64,000 nt of DNA from Brevibacterium marinum (GTDB lineage Bacteria; Actinomycetota; Actinomycetes; Actinomycetales; Brevibacteriaceae), in contig NZ_JAATJN010000001.1 of the NCBI RefSeq assembly GCF_011927955.1, positions 868,001 through 932,000 on the forward strand, in the 5' to 3' direction. A model generated the notes under the pieces. It worked only from the letters and a program-made list of their open reading frames with translations, was not told the origin of the DNA and made no database searches. The position numbers and the translations under genes are program-made. Shown here piece after piece: positions 26,650-35,037 of the stretch. How positions within the stretch are numbered: position 1 is the stretch's first letter; each line of letters opens with the position of its first letter.

Positions 26650-27300
26650 TCAGCCGCCGACGATTCCGTTCTCGTAGGCGAAGATGACGGCGTGGATCCG
26701 GTCGCGGATGTCGAGCTTCGTCAGCAGATTGGACACATGCGTCTTGACGGTGGCCTCGCCGACGAAGAGCTTGCCCGCGATCTCCCCATTGCTCAGTCCT
26801 GTGGCCACGAGGTGGAGGACCTCGAGTTCGCGGTCGGTGAGCAGCTCCAGTTCAGGGGCCGCCGAGGCGGTCGTCTCGGGGCTGCGCACGGAGCGTTCGA
26901 TGACGCGTCGGGTCACCTCGGGGGACAGAAGCCCGTCGCCGTTCGCCAGGGCTGTGACGGCGTCGATGAGCTGCTCCGCCTCGGCGGTCTTGAGCAGGAA
27001 TCCGCTGGCACCGGCGGCCAGCGCTTGGAACAGGAAGTCGTCACGGTCGAAGGTGGTGAGCATGAGGACCGCGCCGGCCGCGCCTCGACGGACGATCTCC
27101 GCGGTGGATTCGAGTCCGTCCATGACGGGCATCTGGACGTCCATGCAGATGACGTCCGGTGACAGGTCGAGTGCCCGGTCGATGGCAACCTGCCCGTTCT
27201 CGGCTTCACCGACGACGGTGATGGTGTCCTCGCTCTCGAGGATGGTGCGGAAGCCGGTTCGGACCATCGACTGGTCGTCGACGAGGAGGACTCGGATCAC
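26650..27300 (-). CDS. NarL/FixJ family response regulator
   Basis: A 216-residue receiver domain (LLVDDQSMVRTGFRTIL, phospho-acceptor Asp in ICMDVQMPVMDG, Thr in LTTFD, Lys in LLKTA) is joined to a LuxR-type helix-turn-helix (LTDRELEVLHLVATGLSNGE). It starts with GTG 3 nt after the stop of the histidine kinase gene, so the pair is translated together. Its target may be the adjacent NatAB-like exporter. Confidence 0.92.
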   Translation of the reverse strand: MIRVLLVDDQSMVRTGFRTILESEDTITVVGEAENGQVAIDRALDLSPDVICMDVQMPVMDGLESTAEIVRRGAAGAVLMLTTFDRDDFLFQALAAGASGFLLKTAEAEQLIDAVTALANGDGLLSPEVTRRVIERSVRSPETTASAAPELELLTDRELEVLHLVATGLSNGEIAGKLFVGEATVKTHVSNLLTKLDIRDRIHAVIFAYENGIVGG

Positions 27301-27303
27301 GGT

Positions 27304-28788
27304 TCAGGCCTTTGCTGTGGAGTCGGCGGCGGATGAGGCAGGGGCGTCGGGTCCGGTGGACGAGGCGGCGGTCTCCGAAGCAGCGGGTGAGGGGGCTTCG
27401 GCCTCGGGTTCGGCGACGTTGCGTGGGTACGGAATCCGTGCACGCACAAGCCAGCCGCCGCGTGATTTCGGGCCGGCTTCGAGGGTCCCGCCCAGGGCGC
27501 TCATCCGTTCGCGCATCCCGATGATTCCGAGACCCGAGCCCGCATGCCTGGCAACTCGGGTGCCTGCGGAATCGTCGTCATCCGACTCGGGGTCTCGCTC
27601 CGGTGCAGGCTCGGGTGCAGGCTCGTGGCTCCGCTCCGGCGCGGGGGCGAGGTCGTGCTCCGGTGCGGGTTCAAGGTGAGGGCGGGGTTCGTCTCTGAGC
27701 GCACCGGGGGATCGGGAGTCGCTGATCTCGACCTCGAGTTCGGTCGAGCCGTAGCGCAGACGCACCTGAACCTCGGCGTGCAGACCCGCGTAGCGGCGGC
27801 AGTTGGTCAGGGACTCCTGGATCACGCGGTAGAGCGACATCTCAGTGATCGGTGTCAGCGGGCGTGACTGGCCGATCGTGTGGACCGTGATCCGCTGGCC
27901 CGATCGACGTGAGGCGTCGACGAGCTCTGGAACGTCGCCGAGGCCGGGGTTGCCCTGCGCATTGTGTTCGCCGATGCTCGCATCGTCCGTATCCCGCAGC
28001 GTGTAGACGAGCGCGCGCAGCTCGTCGACGGTTTCCCGCGTGGAGGATTCGATGGTCTTCAGCGACTCCCGTGCCTTGTCGGGGTTCTTCTCGAGACTGC
28101 GTCGGGCCGCCGCGGCATGGATGCCGACGCCGGTGATGTGGTGGGCGATGCCGTCATGGAGTTCGCGGGCGATGCGCACCCGCTCGAGGTCGAGTGCCTG
28201 ATTCGTCAGCTGCTGTTCCTGGGACCGGATCTCTGCGTTGGCCGAGCGCAGCTCGTTGAGGATCCTCCGCTGGCTCCAGGCACGGTTGCCGAAGAGCCAG
28301 GCACCGCCGAAGAACGCGACGTTGACGAGGAAGGTGACTGCCGACCCCGCCGCGAACTGGAGGACCGTCATATCGGTGAACGACTCGAACTGAAGGATCA
28401 TCGAGACGAACAGATAGACGAAGATTCCCACGCACAGGAGGAGCCGGGAGATGAACGCCGCTCGGCGATTGCGCTGCCAGGCACCGACCGCGTACACGCC
28501 CATGAACACGATGATCTGCGTGACTCCGGGCTCCATGATCTCGAGGGCCTGCGCCGTGACGAAGACGGCGGCCTGGATCCACGCCGTCTGGCTGGGATAG
28601 CGTCGACGCCAGATGAGTGGCAGGGTGACGAGGACGGACATCAGGCAGATCAGCCACAGGGGTCCCTTGAACGGCCAATAGCTCGTCGTGTTGTACAGCA
28701 CCGCGAAGACGATCGAGGCTGCGGCCAGCGCGAGCACCAGATACACGTCTGTGCGTGTGGGGGTCTGCGATGTCGAGTTCTCCGCCAT
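27304..28788 (-). CDS. Histidine kinase of the NarX/DesK type (HisKA_3) with Pro/Glu repeat insert
   Basis: About six N-terminal helices (residues 15-160) precede the phospho-acceptor helix RIARELHDGIAHHITGVGIH and a HATPase domain (N-box VIQESLTNCRRYA, G2 box GSGLGIIGMRERM). Between the G1 and G2 boxes, where the ATP lid lies, there is an insert of about 45 residues built of Glu-Pro-Ala repeats and an Asp run. The insert is unlike the rest of the protein and would enlarge the lid. The C-terminal 40 residues are Ala/Ser/Pro-rich. It is co-transcribed with its response regulator. Confidence 0.9.
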   Translation of the reverse strand: MAENSTSQTPTRTDVYLVLALAAASIVFAVLYNTTSYWPFKGPLWLICLMSVLVTLPLIWRRRYPSQTAWIQAAVFVTAQALEIMEPGVTQIIVFMGVYAVGAWQRNRRAAFISRLLLCVGIFVYLFVSMILQFESFTDMTVLQFAAGSAVTFLVNVAFFGGAWLFGNRAWSQRRILNELRSANAEIRSQEQQLTNQALDLERVRIARELHDGIAHHITGVGIHAAAARRSLEKNPDKARESLKTIESSTRETVDELRALVYTLRDTDDASIGEHNAQGNPGLGDVPELVDASRRSGQRITVHTIGQSRPLTPITEMSLYRVIQESLTNCRRYAGLHAEVQVRLRYGSTELEVEISDSRSPGALRDEPRPHLEPAPEHDLAPAPERSHEPAPEPAPERDPESDDDDSAGTRVARHAGSGLGIIGMRERMSALGGTLEAGPKSRGGWLVRARIPYPRNVAEPEAEAPSPAASETAASSTGPDAPASSAADSTAKA

Positions 28789-28845
28789 CCTCCCAGCTTA
28801 GACAGGCGATCCGCTTCGGGGTATCCGCCGGGGTGGGGATCTGTG

Positions 28846-28883
28846 GTCCATGGGCCTCCGGCTCAGGGCGGAGGTCCATGGAC
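28846..28883 (-). terminator. Hairpin terminator after the SigK/RskA unit
   Basis: GTCCATGGGCCTCCG (28846-28860) pairs with CGGAGGTCCATGGAC (28869-28883), 14 of 15 positions, around an 8-nt loop. It begins 8 nt after the rskA stop and separates that unit from the kinase gene. There is no T tract, as is common in high-GC actinobacteria. Confidence 0.65.
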
Positions 28884-28890
28884 GACGGTG

Positions 28891-29823
28891 CTACAGGTCG
28901 ATGGCGACGATCGGATCGGTGGTCGGCTGCTCCGAACCGCCCTCGGGCTCCACGGTGATGCCGAACAGACTCCCCGAGCCGAAGGGTTCGTCGGCGATGG
29001 TCACCGGCTGTTCCGTCATCAGTCCGACGCTCTCGGGGCCTTCGTCACCGATCACCCACATCTGCAGGGACTTCCCGGCTGGAGCTGTGTCCACGTCACT
29101 CGAATTCAGGCGGATGAGCTGCTCGTTCTCGGATGAGAACACTGTGACTTCGCCGCCCTCGGGCAGATCGGCGGTGCTCGTTCGCAGGTCCCCGGCCTCC
29201 ATCAGGCGAGTGGAGTCCTCGAGCTGCTGCTGAGTCGAGGCGAGTTTCTCCTCCATCTCACTCTGGTTCTGCTGCAGCTGCCAGGAATTCACGCCGATGA
29301 CTCCAACGACGATGACCGCGGCCGCGGCAGCGACCCACGCCACCCAGGGCTGACGTTGCCGACGGTGTTCGGCCAGGTCGGCAGGAGGGGGCGGAGACGC
29401 GGACCCTGTTGTCTCCCGGCCGGCTGAGTCATGTTCGGGTGAGCTCTGCCGATCAGCACCGGGTCCGGGAGACGCCTGTCCGGACTCGCTCTGCTCGGGC
29501 TCGACCTGTCCGGACTCGCTCTGCTCGGGCTCGCTCTGCTCGGGCTCGGCCTGTGAGTGGGTCTCCGGGATGGAGAGGATCGCGTCCCGGGTGGCCGCGG
29601 AGACAGGCTCCACCGCGTCGTCCGGCGCAGAATCGGGGGCGTCTGCTGCAGTGAACAGCTCCGCATCGGATTCGGCCATGAGCGCCATGGTGTCCTCGTA
29701 CGCTGCGACCTCGGAACGGAAGTCTGGGTCTGAGTCTGCGAGTGCCTGTGCCTCGGCGAGTTCGGCGTCGCTGAGACCGCCCAGGGCCAGGCCGGCAGCC
29801 AGATAGTCACGATCGGTGCTCAT
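28891..29823 (-). CDS. rskA: Anti-sigma-K factor, RskA family
   Basis: This 310-residue single-pass membrane protein has a cytoplasmic sigma-binding segment (YLAAGLALGGLSDAELAEAQ), an acidic linker with near-identical repeats (EPEQSESGQ), one helix (WVAWVAAAAAVIVVGVIGV) and an extracytoplasmic RskA domain (PAGKSLQMWVIGDEGPESVG). RskA holds SigK until cleaved by membrane proteases. Its start overlaps the sigK stop by ATGA, the standard sigma/anti-sigma layout. Confidence 0.9.
   Translation of the reverse strand: MSTDRDYLAAGLALGGLSDAELAEAQALADSDPDFRSEVAAYEDTMALMAESDAELFTAADAPDSAPDDAVEPVSAATRDAILSIPETHSQAEPEQSEPEQSESGQVEPEQSESGQASPGPGADRQSSPEHDSAGRETTGSASPPPPADLAEHRRQRQPWVAWVAAAAAVIVVGVIGVNSWQLQQNQSEMEEKLASTQQQLEDSTRLMEAGDLRTSTADLPEGGEVTVFSSENEQLIRLNSSDVDTAPAGKSLQMWVIGDEGPESVGLMTEQPVTIADEPFGSGSLFGITVEPEGGSEQPTTDPIVAIDL
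29475..29534. repeat. 30-nt tandem repeat in rskA
   Basis: Two adjacent 30-nt units (29475-29504 and 29505-29534) encode the acidic EPEQSESGQ repeats of the RskA linker, with a partial third unit next to them. Such in-frame repeats can change linker length by slippage without breaking the gene. Confidence 0.6.
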
Positions 29824-30485
29824 CGACTTGCCTCCAACTCTTCTCGCAGCTTCTTCATTCCATCGCGTATCCGCGACTTGATCGTACCGAGGGGAACTTC
29901 GAGTCCCTCCGATATCTGGGCGTGGGTCAGGCCCTGATAGAAGGCCATGACGATGGGTCTGGCCTGTTCTTCCGGCAGGATCTTCAACGCTGTCACCGTG
30001 CGATCCGATTCAGTTCTTTCGATGACCGTCTGCTCGACCTGCTCACCCGACTCGGCGGTGCTGCGCAGACCATCGGCGAAGTCGCGGTTCTGCTGGGCCG
30101 CAACGCTGCGAACGCAGTCGATGGCTCTCCTGCGACACAGGGTGACCAGCCATGCTCGACCGGTTCCACGATCGGGGTCGTAGCCTTTGCAGTGAGTCCA
30201 CACCTCCGTGAAGCATTCCTGGAGGACCTCCTCGGCGAGCGATCGGCTCTTGACGATTCTCAGGATCACAGCCATGAGGATCCGGGACTGGGACACGAAC
30301 AGCTCCTCGAAAGCGGCCGCGTCACCGCGGGCGATCCGGACGAGCAGAGATCCGCTGGGATCCGCCGAGGCGGGCTGCGGGTCGTCGCTCGCACGTTGGT
30401 CGCCGTCAGCGCGCGGGTCCTCGTGTATGCGCCGGTCGCTGCCCGGGGGGCCGTGTCGAAACGCAGTCGGATCATTTGAGCTCAT
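29820..30485 (-). CDS. sigK: ECF RNA polymerase sigma factor SigK
   Basis: This 221-residue ECF sigma factor has region 2 at FEELFVSQSRILMAVILRIV through EVLQECFTEVWTHCKGYD and region 4 at MAFYQGLTHAQISEGLEVPL then GTIKSRIRDGMKKLREEL. SigK identity rests on the overlapping RskA gene and the neighbouring fasciclin lipoprotein, the hallmark SigK target in mycobacteria. The first 45 residues are hydrophilic and extra. There is no ribosome site at the ATG; a short upstream frame overlaps it by ATGA. Confidence 0.88.
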   Translation of the reverse strand: MSSNDPTAFRHGPPGSDRRIHEDPRADGDQRASDDPQPASADPSGSLLVRIARGDAAAFEELFVSQSRILMAVILRIVKSRSLAEEVLQECFTEVWTHCKGYDPDRGTGRAWLVTLCRRRAIDCVRSVAAQQNRDFADGLRSTAESGEQVEQTVIERTESDRTVTALKILPEEQARPIVMAFYQGLTHAQISEGLEVPLGTIKSRIRDGMKKLREELEASR

Positions 30486-30520
30486 TGACCAATCATGTCA
30501 TCTGATCGGAACTTGTTCAT
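30482..30520 (-). CDS. Possible 12-residue leader peptide coupled to sigK
   Basis: An ATG at 30520, 4 nt after GGAGG, opens MNKFRSDDMIGQ, whose stop overlaps the sigK start by ATGA. The sigK start itself has no ribosome site, so it may depend on ribosomes ending here. The frame is too short to judge by codon use and could be chance. Confidence 0.3.
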   Translation of the reverse strand: MNKFRSDDMIGQ

Positions 30521-30615
30521 CGATCCTCCATATCTTCGAGGAAAGCGGCGGCGGCCGGAGCCCGATCTCGACGCAGCGGATCGTTCCCCGGCCACCTCAC
30601 TGTGGAGCTTCGATG

Positions 30616-31293
30616 TCACTTCGAAGGCATCATCACGCTGTCGACCATGTACACGGTTGCGTTGGCGGTCTTCACACCGCCGCAGACCAGTCCGGCATCG
30701 TCAAACTTCATGTCCTCGCCTTCGCCTGTGATCTCGACCTTCGAGCCCTCGACGGTCTCGTGCTCTCCGGCGATCTCATCGGGAGACATCTGTCCGGGGA
30801 TGACGTGGTAGGTGAGAACCTTCGTCAGCATGTCCGAGTCCTTGGCCAGTGCGTCCAGGTCGTCCTTGGGGACGTCCGCGAAGGCATCGTCGACCGGAGC
30901 GATGACGGTGAACTCGTCCCCGTTGAGGGTGTCGACGAGGTCGACGTCCGGATTGAGCTCACCCGAGACGGCCTTGGTCAGGGTCTTGAGCATCGGGTTG
31001 TTCGACGCCGCTGTTGCGACGGGGTCCTGTGCCATGCCCTCGACGGATCCGCCGCCATCGGGATTGGCCTCGGCATAGGCGGCGCAGCCCGGGCCGACGA
31101 GGTTCGAGTCCGCCATGGAACCGTCTTCCGACTCTTCGGGAGCCTCTGAGCTGCCACCGGAATCCTCGGCCTGGGTCTCTCCGCCTCCGGATTCGGAATC
31201 GGATCCGGTGCCGGAGCAGCCGCTCAACGCCATCAGCCCGATTGCGCCGGCAGCCAGAATCGTGGTCGCGCGATTGCGAATGAGAGTTTTCAT
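30616..31293 (-). CDS. Fasciclin-domain lipoprotein (MPT83/MPT70-like)
   Basis: This 225-residue exported protein has a lipoprotein signal ([16 protein letters not shown]), an acidic Ser/Glu spacer, then one FAS1 domain ([57 protein letters not shown]). Mycobacterial MPB70/MPB83 have the same fold and are the classic SigK-controlled surface proteins. The start at 31293 has AAGGAG 8 nt upstream. A SigK-type promoter lies about 93 nt before the start. Confidence 0.88.
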   Translation of the reverse strand: MKTLIRNRATTILAAGAIGLMALSGCSGTGSDSESGGGETQAEDSGGSSEAPEESEDGSMADSNLVGPGCAAYAEANPDGGGSVEGMAQDPVATAASNNPMLKTLTKAVSGELNPDVDLVDTLNGDEFTVIAPVDDAFADVPKDDLDALAKDSDMLTKVLTYHVIPGQMSPDEIAGEHETVEGSKVEITGEGEDMKFDDAGLVCGGVKTANATVYMVDSVMMPSK

Positions 31294-31385
31294 CGTTCTT
31301 CTCCTTGTGAGTGGTGGTGCATCAACAGTGGTGCTCAACAGCGCTCAGCCGTGAAGGCGTCTTCATTGCTCGCTGTGTACCTGGT

Positions 31386-31412
31386 ATTCGCAGCCGCCGT
31401 GGTTCTGGATGG
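31386..31412 (-). promoter_or_regulatory. Candidate SigK promoter of the fasciclin gene
   Basis: On the minus strand CCATCC (31412-31407) is followed after 16 nt by CGAAT (31390-31386). From memory, the mycobacterial SigK consensus has CCATCC at -35 and CGAAT at -10. The identical arrangement stands before the sulfite-oxidase-like gene. The leader to the fasciclin start would be about 85 nt. Confidence 0.7.
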
Positions 31413-31518
31413 GTGATCGCGAGAATTTCTTGGAAACTGTTCGACCAAGCCGCCTTGGGCGCAGGCGGTCTGCTCGGCTCGGACATCTCGGCGCAGGCGC
31501 TGTTTTCGACCGGGGAAG

Positions 31519-33237
31519 CTATTCGACGCGGAACTGGATGTGGTGGTGCCCGGTCGCCGAATTGGGAATGGCTTCCCTGCGCTCCGGGGTCTGCACGTTC
31601 CCGTCGCGATCGATCGCACGGACGGTGAGGGTGTGCGACCCGGCATCGACCGTGCTGAAGTCTGCTCTCCACTGCCGCCAGGTGTCGATGTTCACCTCGT
31701 CGGCCAGCTCTGCCTCCGTCCACTGCCCGTCGTCGAGCTTCACATCGACTCGTTCGATCCCGCTTCGCTGCGCCCAGGCGGTGCCGGCGACGACCAGATC
31801 ACCCGCCGGCACCTTCCCCAGCGGTTTCGGAACTTCGATTCTGGACGCGACCAGGATGGGGGCCTTGGCATCCCACCCGCGGTCGGTCCAATAGGCCGTC
31901 TTCTCATCGAAGCGGGTGACCTCGAGTTCCGTGACCCATTTGGTGGCCGAGACGAAGCCGTAGAGTCCGGGGACGACAAGGCGGGCGGGGTACCCGTGCT
32001 CGGGCGGCAGGGGACTGCCGTTCATGCCGACGGCAAGCAGCGCGTTCCGATCGTCTGAGAGTGCTTCGATCGGCGTCGAGGCCGTGAAGCCGTCGAAGGA
32101 ATGGGAGAGCACCATGTCCGCGTCCCTGTGCGGTTTCGCCCGTTGCAGCAGCTCGCTGACGGGGAAGCCCAGCCACGTGGCATTGCCGACGAGGTCACCA
32201 CCGACGGGATTGGAGACGCAGGTGAGCGTGATGTGGTGCTCCTCGAGGGGGAGGTCGAGAAGATCGTCCATCGACAGGGTCACCTCTGAGTCGACCATGC
32301 CGTGGATCCGCAGTGACCATTGCTGCGCATCGATGACCGGGGGAGCGAGGACCGTATCGATGCGGTAGAAGTCCTTTCGGTCGGTGACGAAGGGCGCAAG
32401 GCCCTTCACCTGAGGATGCGCCGAGGCGGGAATCGGGGGTGCTGTTTTCGCGGGCTTCGGCAGCACGAGCTTCGCAACCGCAGCACCGGCGTCCAAGGTC
32501 AGTGAAGCCACGGTCTGTCCGGCGGCCACTGCTGCTGCCCCTGCGGCGCCGATGATCCCTGTGATCGCGAAGAAGCGGCGCCGTGACGGATCTGCGGCAG
32601 GTTTCGCGCTCGATGACGCTCCAACCGGCGACGGGGAATCGGGTGGCGAGGAAGAATCGGGCAGCGACGGGGAATCGATTGTCGACGGTGAATCAGTCGT
32701 CGCCGGGGAATCGGCTGTCGCCGAGGCGCCGGGTCGAGCGACGGCAGGAAAAGTTGAGGCAGCAGCGGTATCCGTTCCGCCGGTATCCGTTCCGGGCGCA
32801 GACGTCGAAGTCGACGAATCGAGGCTGATGAGGACGCGGAAGGTCGCCATGCCGAGAGCGAGGCCGATCAGAGTCGGAAGCACGTCGAGGACCTCGGACT
32901 CGGGGCGGAGGGGGATGACGATGACGGGGACGATCCCGGCCAGGAGCAGGAGCGCTGTGGCCAGCCGGAGGCGACGAGATGCGAGCCATCCGATGAGTCC
33001 CCCGAGCACCAGAGCCCCGAGGCCCGTGGTGAGGACGAGGACGAGCTTGTCATTGTGCCCGAGAAGGTCGATGACCGGTTTGATGAGGCCCGCGGGAGCC
33101 AGCGGAATGATCGTTTGGCCTACGGCCAGCAGAGGGGCGGCCGGTGGCCCGAAGGCTCGGGCGATGAGCTCGGCGGCACCGAACAGGACGAGGGTGGCGA
33201 CGACCCCGGCAAGGGCGGTGCGAAGTGGTCTTCTCAT
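31519..33237 (-). CDS. Membrane-anchored molybdopterin oxidoreductase (sulfite oxidase family)
   Basis: This 572-residue protein has four N-terminal helices, a Ser/Pro/Asp-repeat linker near 140-215, a fifth helix after an RRRFFAITG twin-arginine-like motif, then a sulfite-oxidase fold. The molybdenum-ligating Cys is in HITLTCVSNPVGGDLVGNA, and YPARLVVPGLYGFVSATKWV is the family core. The C-terminal domain is the Mo-co dimerisation type. The catalytic half should lie outside the membrane. It is the first gene of the SigK-linked group, and its ATG lies 7 nt from a SigK-type -10, so it is probably leaderless. Confidence 0.87.
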   Translation of the reverse strand: MRRPLRTALAGVVATLVLFGAAELIARAFGPPAAPLLAVGQTIIPLAPAGLIKPVIDLLGHNDKLVLVLTTGLGALVLGGLIGWLASRRLRLATALLLLAGIVPVIVIPLRPESEVLDVLPTLIGLALGMATFRVLISLDSSTSTSAPGTDTGGTDTAAASTFPAVARPGASATADSPATTDSPSTIDSPSLPDSSSPPDSPSPVGASSSAKPAADPSRRRFFAITGIIGAAGAAAVAAGQTVASLTLDAGAAVAKLVLPKPAKTAPPIPASAHPQVKGLAPFVTDRKDFYRIDTVLAPPVIDAQQWSLRIHGMVDSEVTLSMDDLLDLPLEEHHITLTCVSNPVGGDLVGNATWLGFPVSELLQRAKPHRDADMVLSHSFDGFTASTPIEALSDDRNALLAVGMNGSPLPPEHGYPARLVVPGLYGFVSATKWVTELEVTRFDEKTAYWTDRGWDAKAPILVASRIEVPKPLGKVPAGDLVVAGTAWAQRSGIERVDVKLDDGQWTEAELADEVNIDTWRQWRADFSTVDAGSHTLTVRAIDRDGNVQTPERREAIPNSATGHHHIQFRVE

Positions 33238-33244
33238 GCTCGAT

Positions 33245-33271
33245 ATTCGGAGCAGACACCGATTCGGATGG
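33245..33271 (-). promoter_or_regulatory. Candidate SigK promoter of the sulfite-oxidase-like gene, leaderless
   Basis: On the minus strand CCATCC (33271-33266) is followed after 16 nt by CGAAT (33249-33245). The gene's ATG begins 7 nt further on, placing the transcription start at the start codon. The arrangement is the same as the one before the fasciclin gene, which makes chance unlikely. Confidence 0.72.
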
Positions 33272-33361
33272 GCGATCGGGGCGTGAAGCTTCGTCCCTGG
33301 GCCTCGCTCCGTTCACAGAATTGTCAGTGAACGTGCCTTCAGGCTGACGTAGCATAGTGCA

Positions 33362-33862
33362 ATGACTGAGAACCCAGGATACGCCGAGCCGCAGGCGCCA
33401 AGCGGAGACTCGGACGAACCCAGAAGCGCAAGTGCCCCCATCTATACGGCCAAGGTCGAGAACCTCGGCGGCACCTCGGGCGAAGTGCGTGTCGAAGACG
33501 GACTGACGCTTTCGACCGCTCCCACCTCGCACGTCGATCAGGGCAGCAACCCGGAGCAGTTCCTCGCCATGGCATGGAGCACCTGTCTGGGTGAGACCCT
33601 CAAGGTGGTGCTGGCGGTCAATGAGGTCGAGGCTCTGTCACGAGTCCGGGTCGAAGTCGACCTGCACGGTGAGTCCGCTGCGGGATACCGCTTCGTGCCC
33701 CGGGCCTACATCTCCATCGAAGGCGTTTCTGTCGAAGACGCGGAGAAGTACGCGGGGCGGGCACATGCCAGGTGCCCGATCTCGAAACTGCTCAAGGGAC
33801 AGGGCAGCCCGAGCGTCGAGATCGAGGCCTACAAGAATCCGGATGATTTCCAGCTCAGCTGA
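33362..33862 (+). CDS. Organic hydroperoxide resistance protein, Ohr/OsmC family
   Basis: This 166-residue protein has the two redox cysteines of Ohr: one in NPEQFLAMAWSTCLGETLK and one in HARCPISKLL. Ohr enzymes reduce lipid and other organic peroxides with lipoyl-linked electrons. An extra hydrophilic N-terminal stretch of about 25 residues precedes IYTAKVENLGGTSG. It diverges from the SigK-linked oxidoreductase gene. It is one of three OsmC-fold genes in the window. Confidence 0.88.
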   Translation: MTENPGYAEPQAPSGDSDEPRSASAPIYTAKVENLGGTSGEVRVEDGLTLSTAPTSHVDQGSNPEQFLAMAWSTCLGETLKVVLAVNEVEALSRVRVEVDLHGESAAGYRFVPRAYISIEGVSVEDAEKYAGRAHARCPISKLLKGQGSPSVEIEAYKNPDDFQLS

Positions 33863-34022
33863 GCCTGCCTCCAGCTCATGATCACGGCGCTCGCCACCAC
33901 CTCGGCGAACTGATACTACAGTGGTCACCAGGCGCCGAGACTCCAGATCCGGCGTCGTCCATGCCGACCGGATGCCGCACGGCATGGGGTGAACCGCAGA
34001 TGTGTCGGAAGGGGGAGCAGCC

Positions 34023-34706
34023 GTGGACGTTCAGGAAGCGATCTTTCTCGCGCTCGACCTCACCGGCACATTCGTCTTCGCCGTCTCGGGCGTGCTCCTG
34101 GCCGCCCGGCGGGGCTTCGACATCACCGGAGGGCTGGTTCTCGGGACGATGACCGGCATCGGCGGGGGGACGATCCGCGATGTCCTCCTCGACCGTGTGC
34201 CGAATGCACTGTCCCAACCGATCTATTTGGTTCCGCCGCTCATCGCCACGCTGCTCATCTACCTCATCGGCAAGCACGTCTCGCGTGCCCGCATCTGGAT
34301 CGTGACGTTCGATGCGATCGGACTTGCCATCTTCAGCGTCACCGGCTCGACGATCGCTCTCGGCGCCGGAGCCAACTACCCGGCCGCACTGCTCATGGGT
34401 GCCCTCACCGCCTGCGGCGGCGGCCTCATGCGCGATGCGGTGGCCAGTGAGGACCCGGCGATCTTCACCGGCACCGACCTCTATCTCATTCCTGCGCTCT
34501 TCGGAGCCGGCGTCACGCTCCTCGCGCACGCGACGGGAATTCTGGGCGGTGTGGTCTCGCTGACCATCGCGGCCCTGGCCTTCGGCTTCAGGATGTTGGC
34601 CTGGAAGCTGCAGTGGCGGGTCCCGCAGCCCATGCGACAGTGGTCGTATCGAGCCACCGAGCGGAAGATGAAGAAGCTGCCCTCGGTGTTCCGCAAGCCC
34701 GACTGA
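34023..34706 (+). CDS. TRIC/YadS (UPF0126) family membrane channel
   Basis: This 227-residue protein has seven helices with the duplicated family motif: AVSGVLLAARRGFDITGGLV then GIGGGTIRDVLLDR, and later GALTACGGGLMRDAV. Prokaryotic TRIC homologues are trimeric cation channels; glycine uptake has been reported for some. The GTG at 34023 has AGGGGGAG 6 nt upstream and is preferred over the GTG at 34002. No operon partner is clear. Confidence 0.85.
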   Translation: MDVQEAIFLALDLTGTFVFAVSGVLLAARRGFDITGGLVLGTMTGIGGGTIRDVLLDRVPNALSQPIYLVPPLIATLLIYLIGKHVSRARIWIVTFDAIGLAIFSVTGSTIALGAGANYPAALLMGALTACGGGLMRDAVASEDPAIFTGTDLYLIPALFGAGVTLLAHATGILGGVVSLTIAALAFGFRMLAWKLQWRVPQPMRQWSYRATERKMKKLPSVFRKPD

Positions 34707-34751
34707 GGGCGAAGTCTTCTCGGCCACCTTCCTGCTTGCATAGATGAACCT

Positions 34752-34871
34752 ATGAGCGCAGAGGCGGACCAGAAATGGACCGAAGCTCCGGCACCTTTCC
34801 TGCAGGTGGGCTCCTGGCTCGCCGCCGATTCCGATATCGACGTGGAGCACGAGCGGTTGGCCGAGATCTGA
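34752..34871 (+). CDS. Short open frame of unknown nature, possible remnant
   Basis: A 39-residue frame starts MSAEADQKWTEAPAPFLQVG and ends HERLAEI. There is no ribosome site. I do not recognise it. It lies between the TRIC gene and the operator of the hydrolase operon and may be the left-over 5' end of a lost gene. Confidence 0.2.
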   Translation: MSAEADQKWTEAPAPFLQVGSWLAADSDIDVEHERLAEI

Positions 34872-34983
34872 GACGTTCGGGACTTCGCCGACGCGACATG
34901 TGCTCCGCCGCGGGGACGGTGGGCGCTGTAGAGTTCCTCCCGATTTCTATCGTCTCAGCCCTTCTCTACCCATTTGCAACTGG

Positions 34984-35005
34984 GATAGTCTATGTAATTG
35001 ACTAA
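34984..35005. promoter_or_regulatory. Operator-like site upstream of the hydrolase operon
   Basis: GATAGTC, 6 nt, then ATTGACTAA contains the inverted pair TAGTC-N9-GACTA. The same flanks and spacing occur at 39883-39903, beside the TetR gene. It lies about 30 nt before the hydrolase start in an AT-rich promoter region. I infer a binding site for the TetR protein encoded at 39027-39872. Confidence 0.6.
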
Positions 35006-35037
35006 AGTTTTTTCCAATGAGGGGAGGCGCTTGCACC

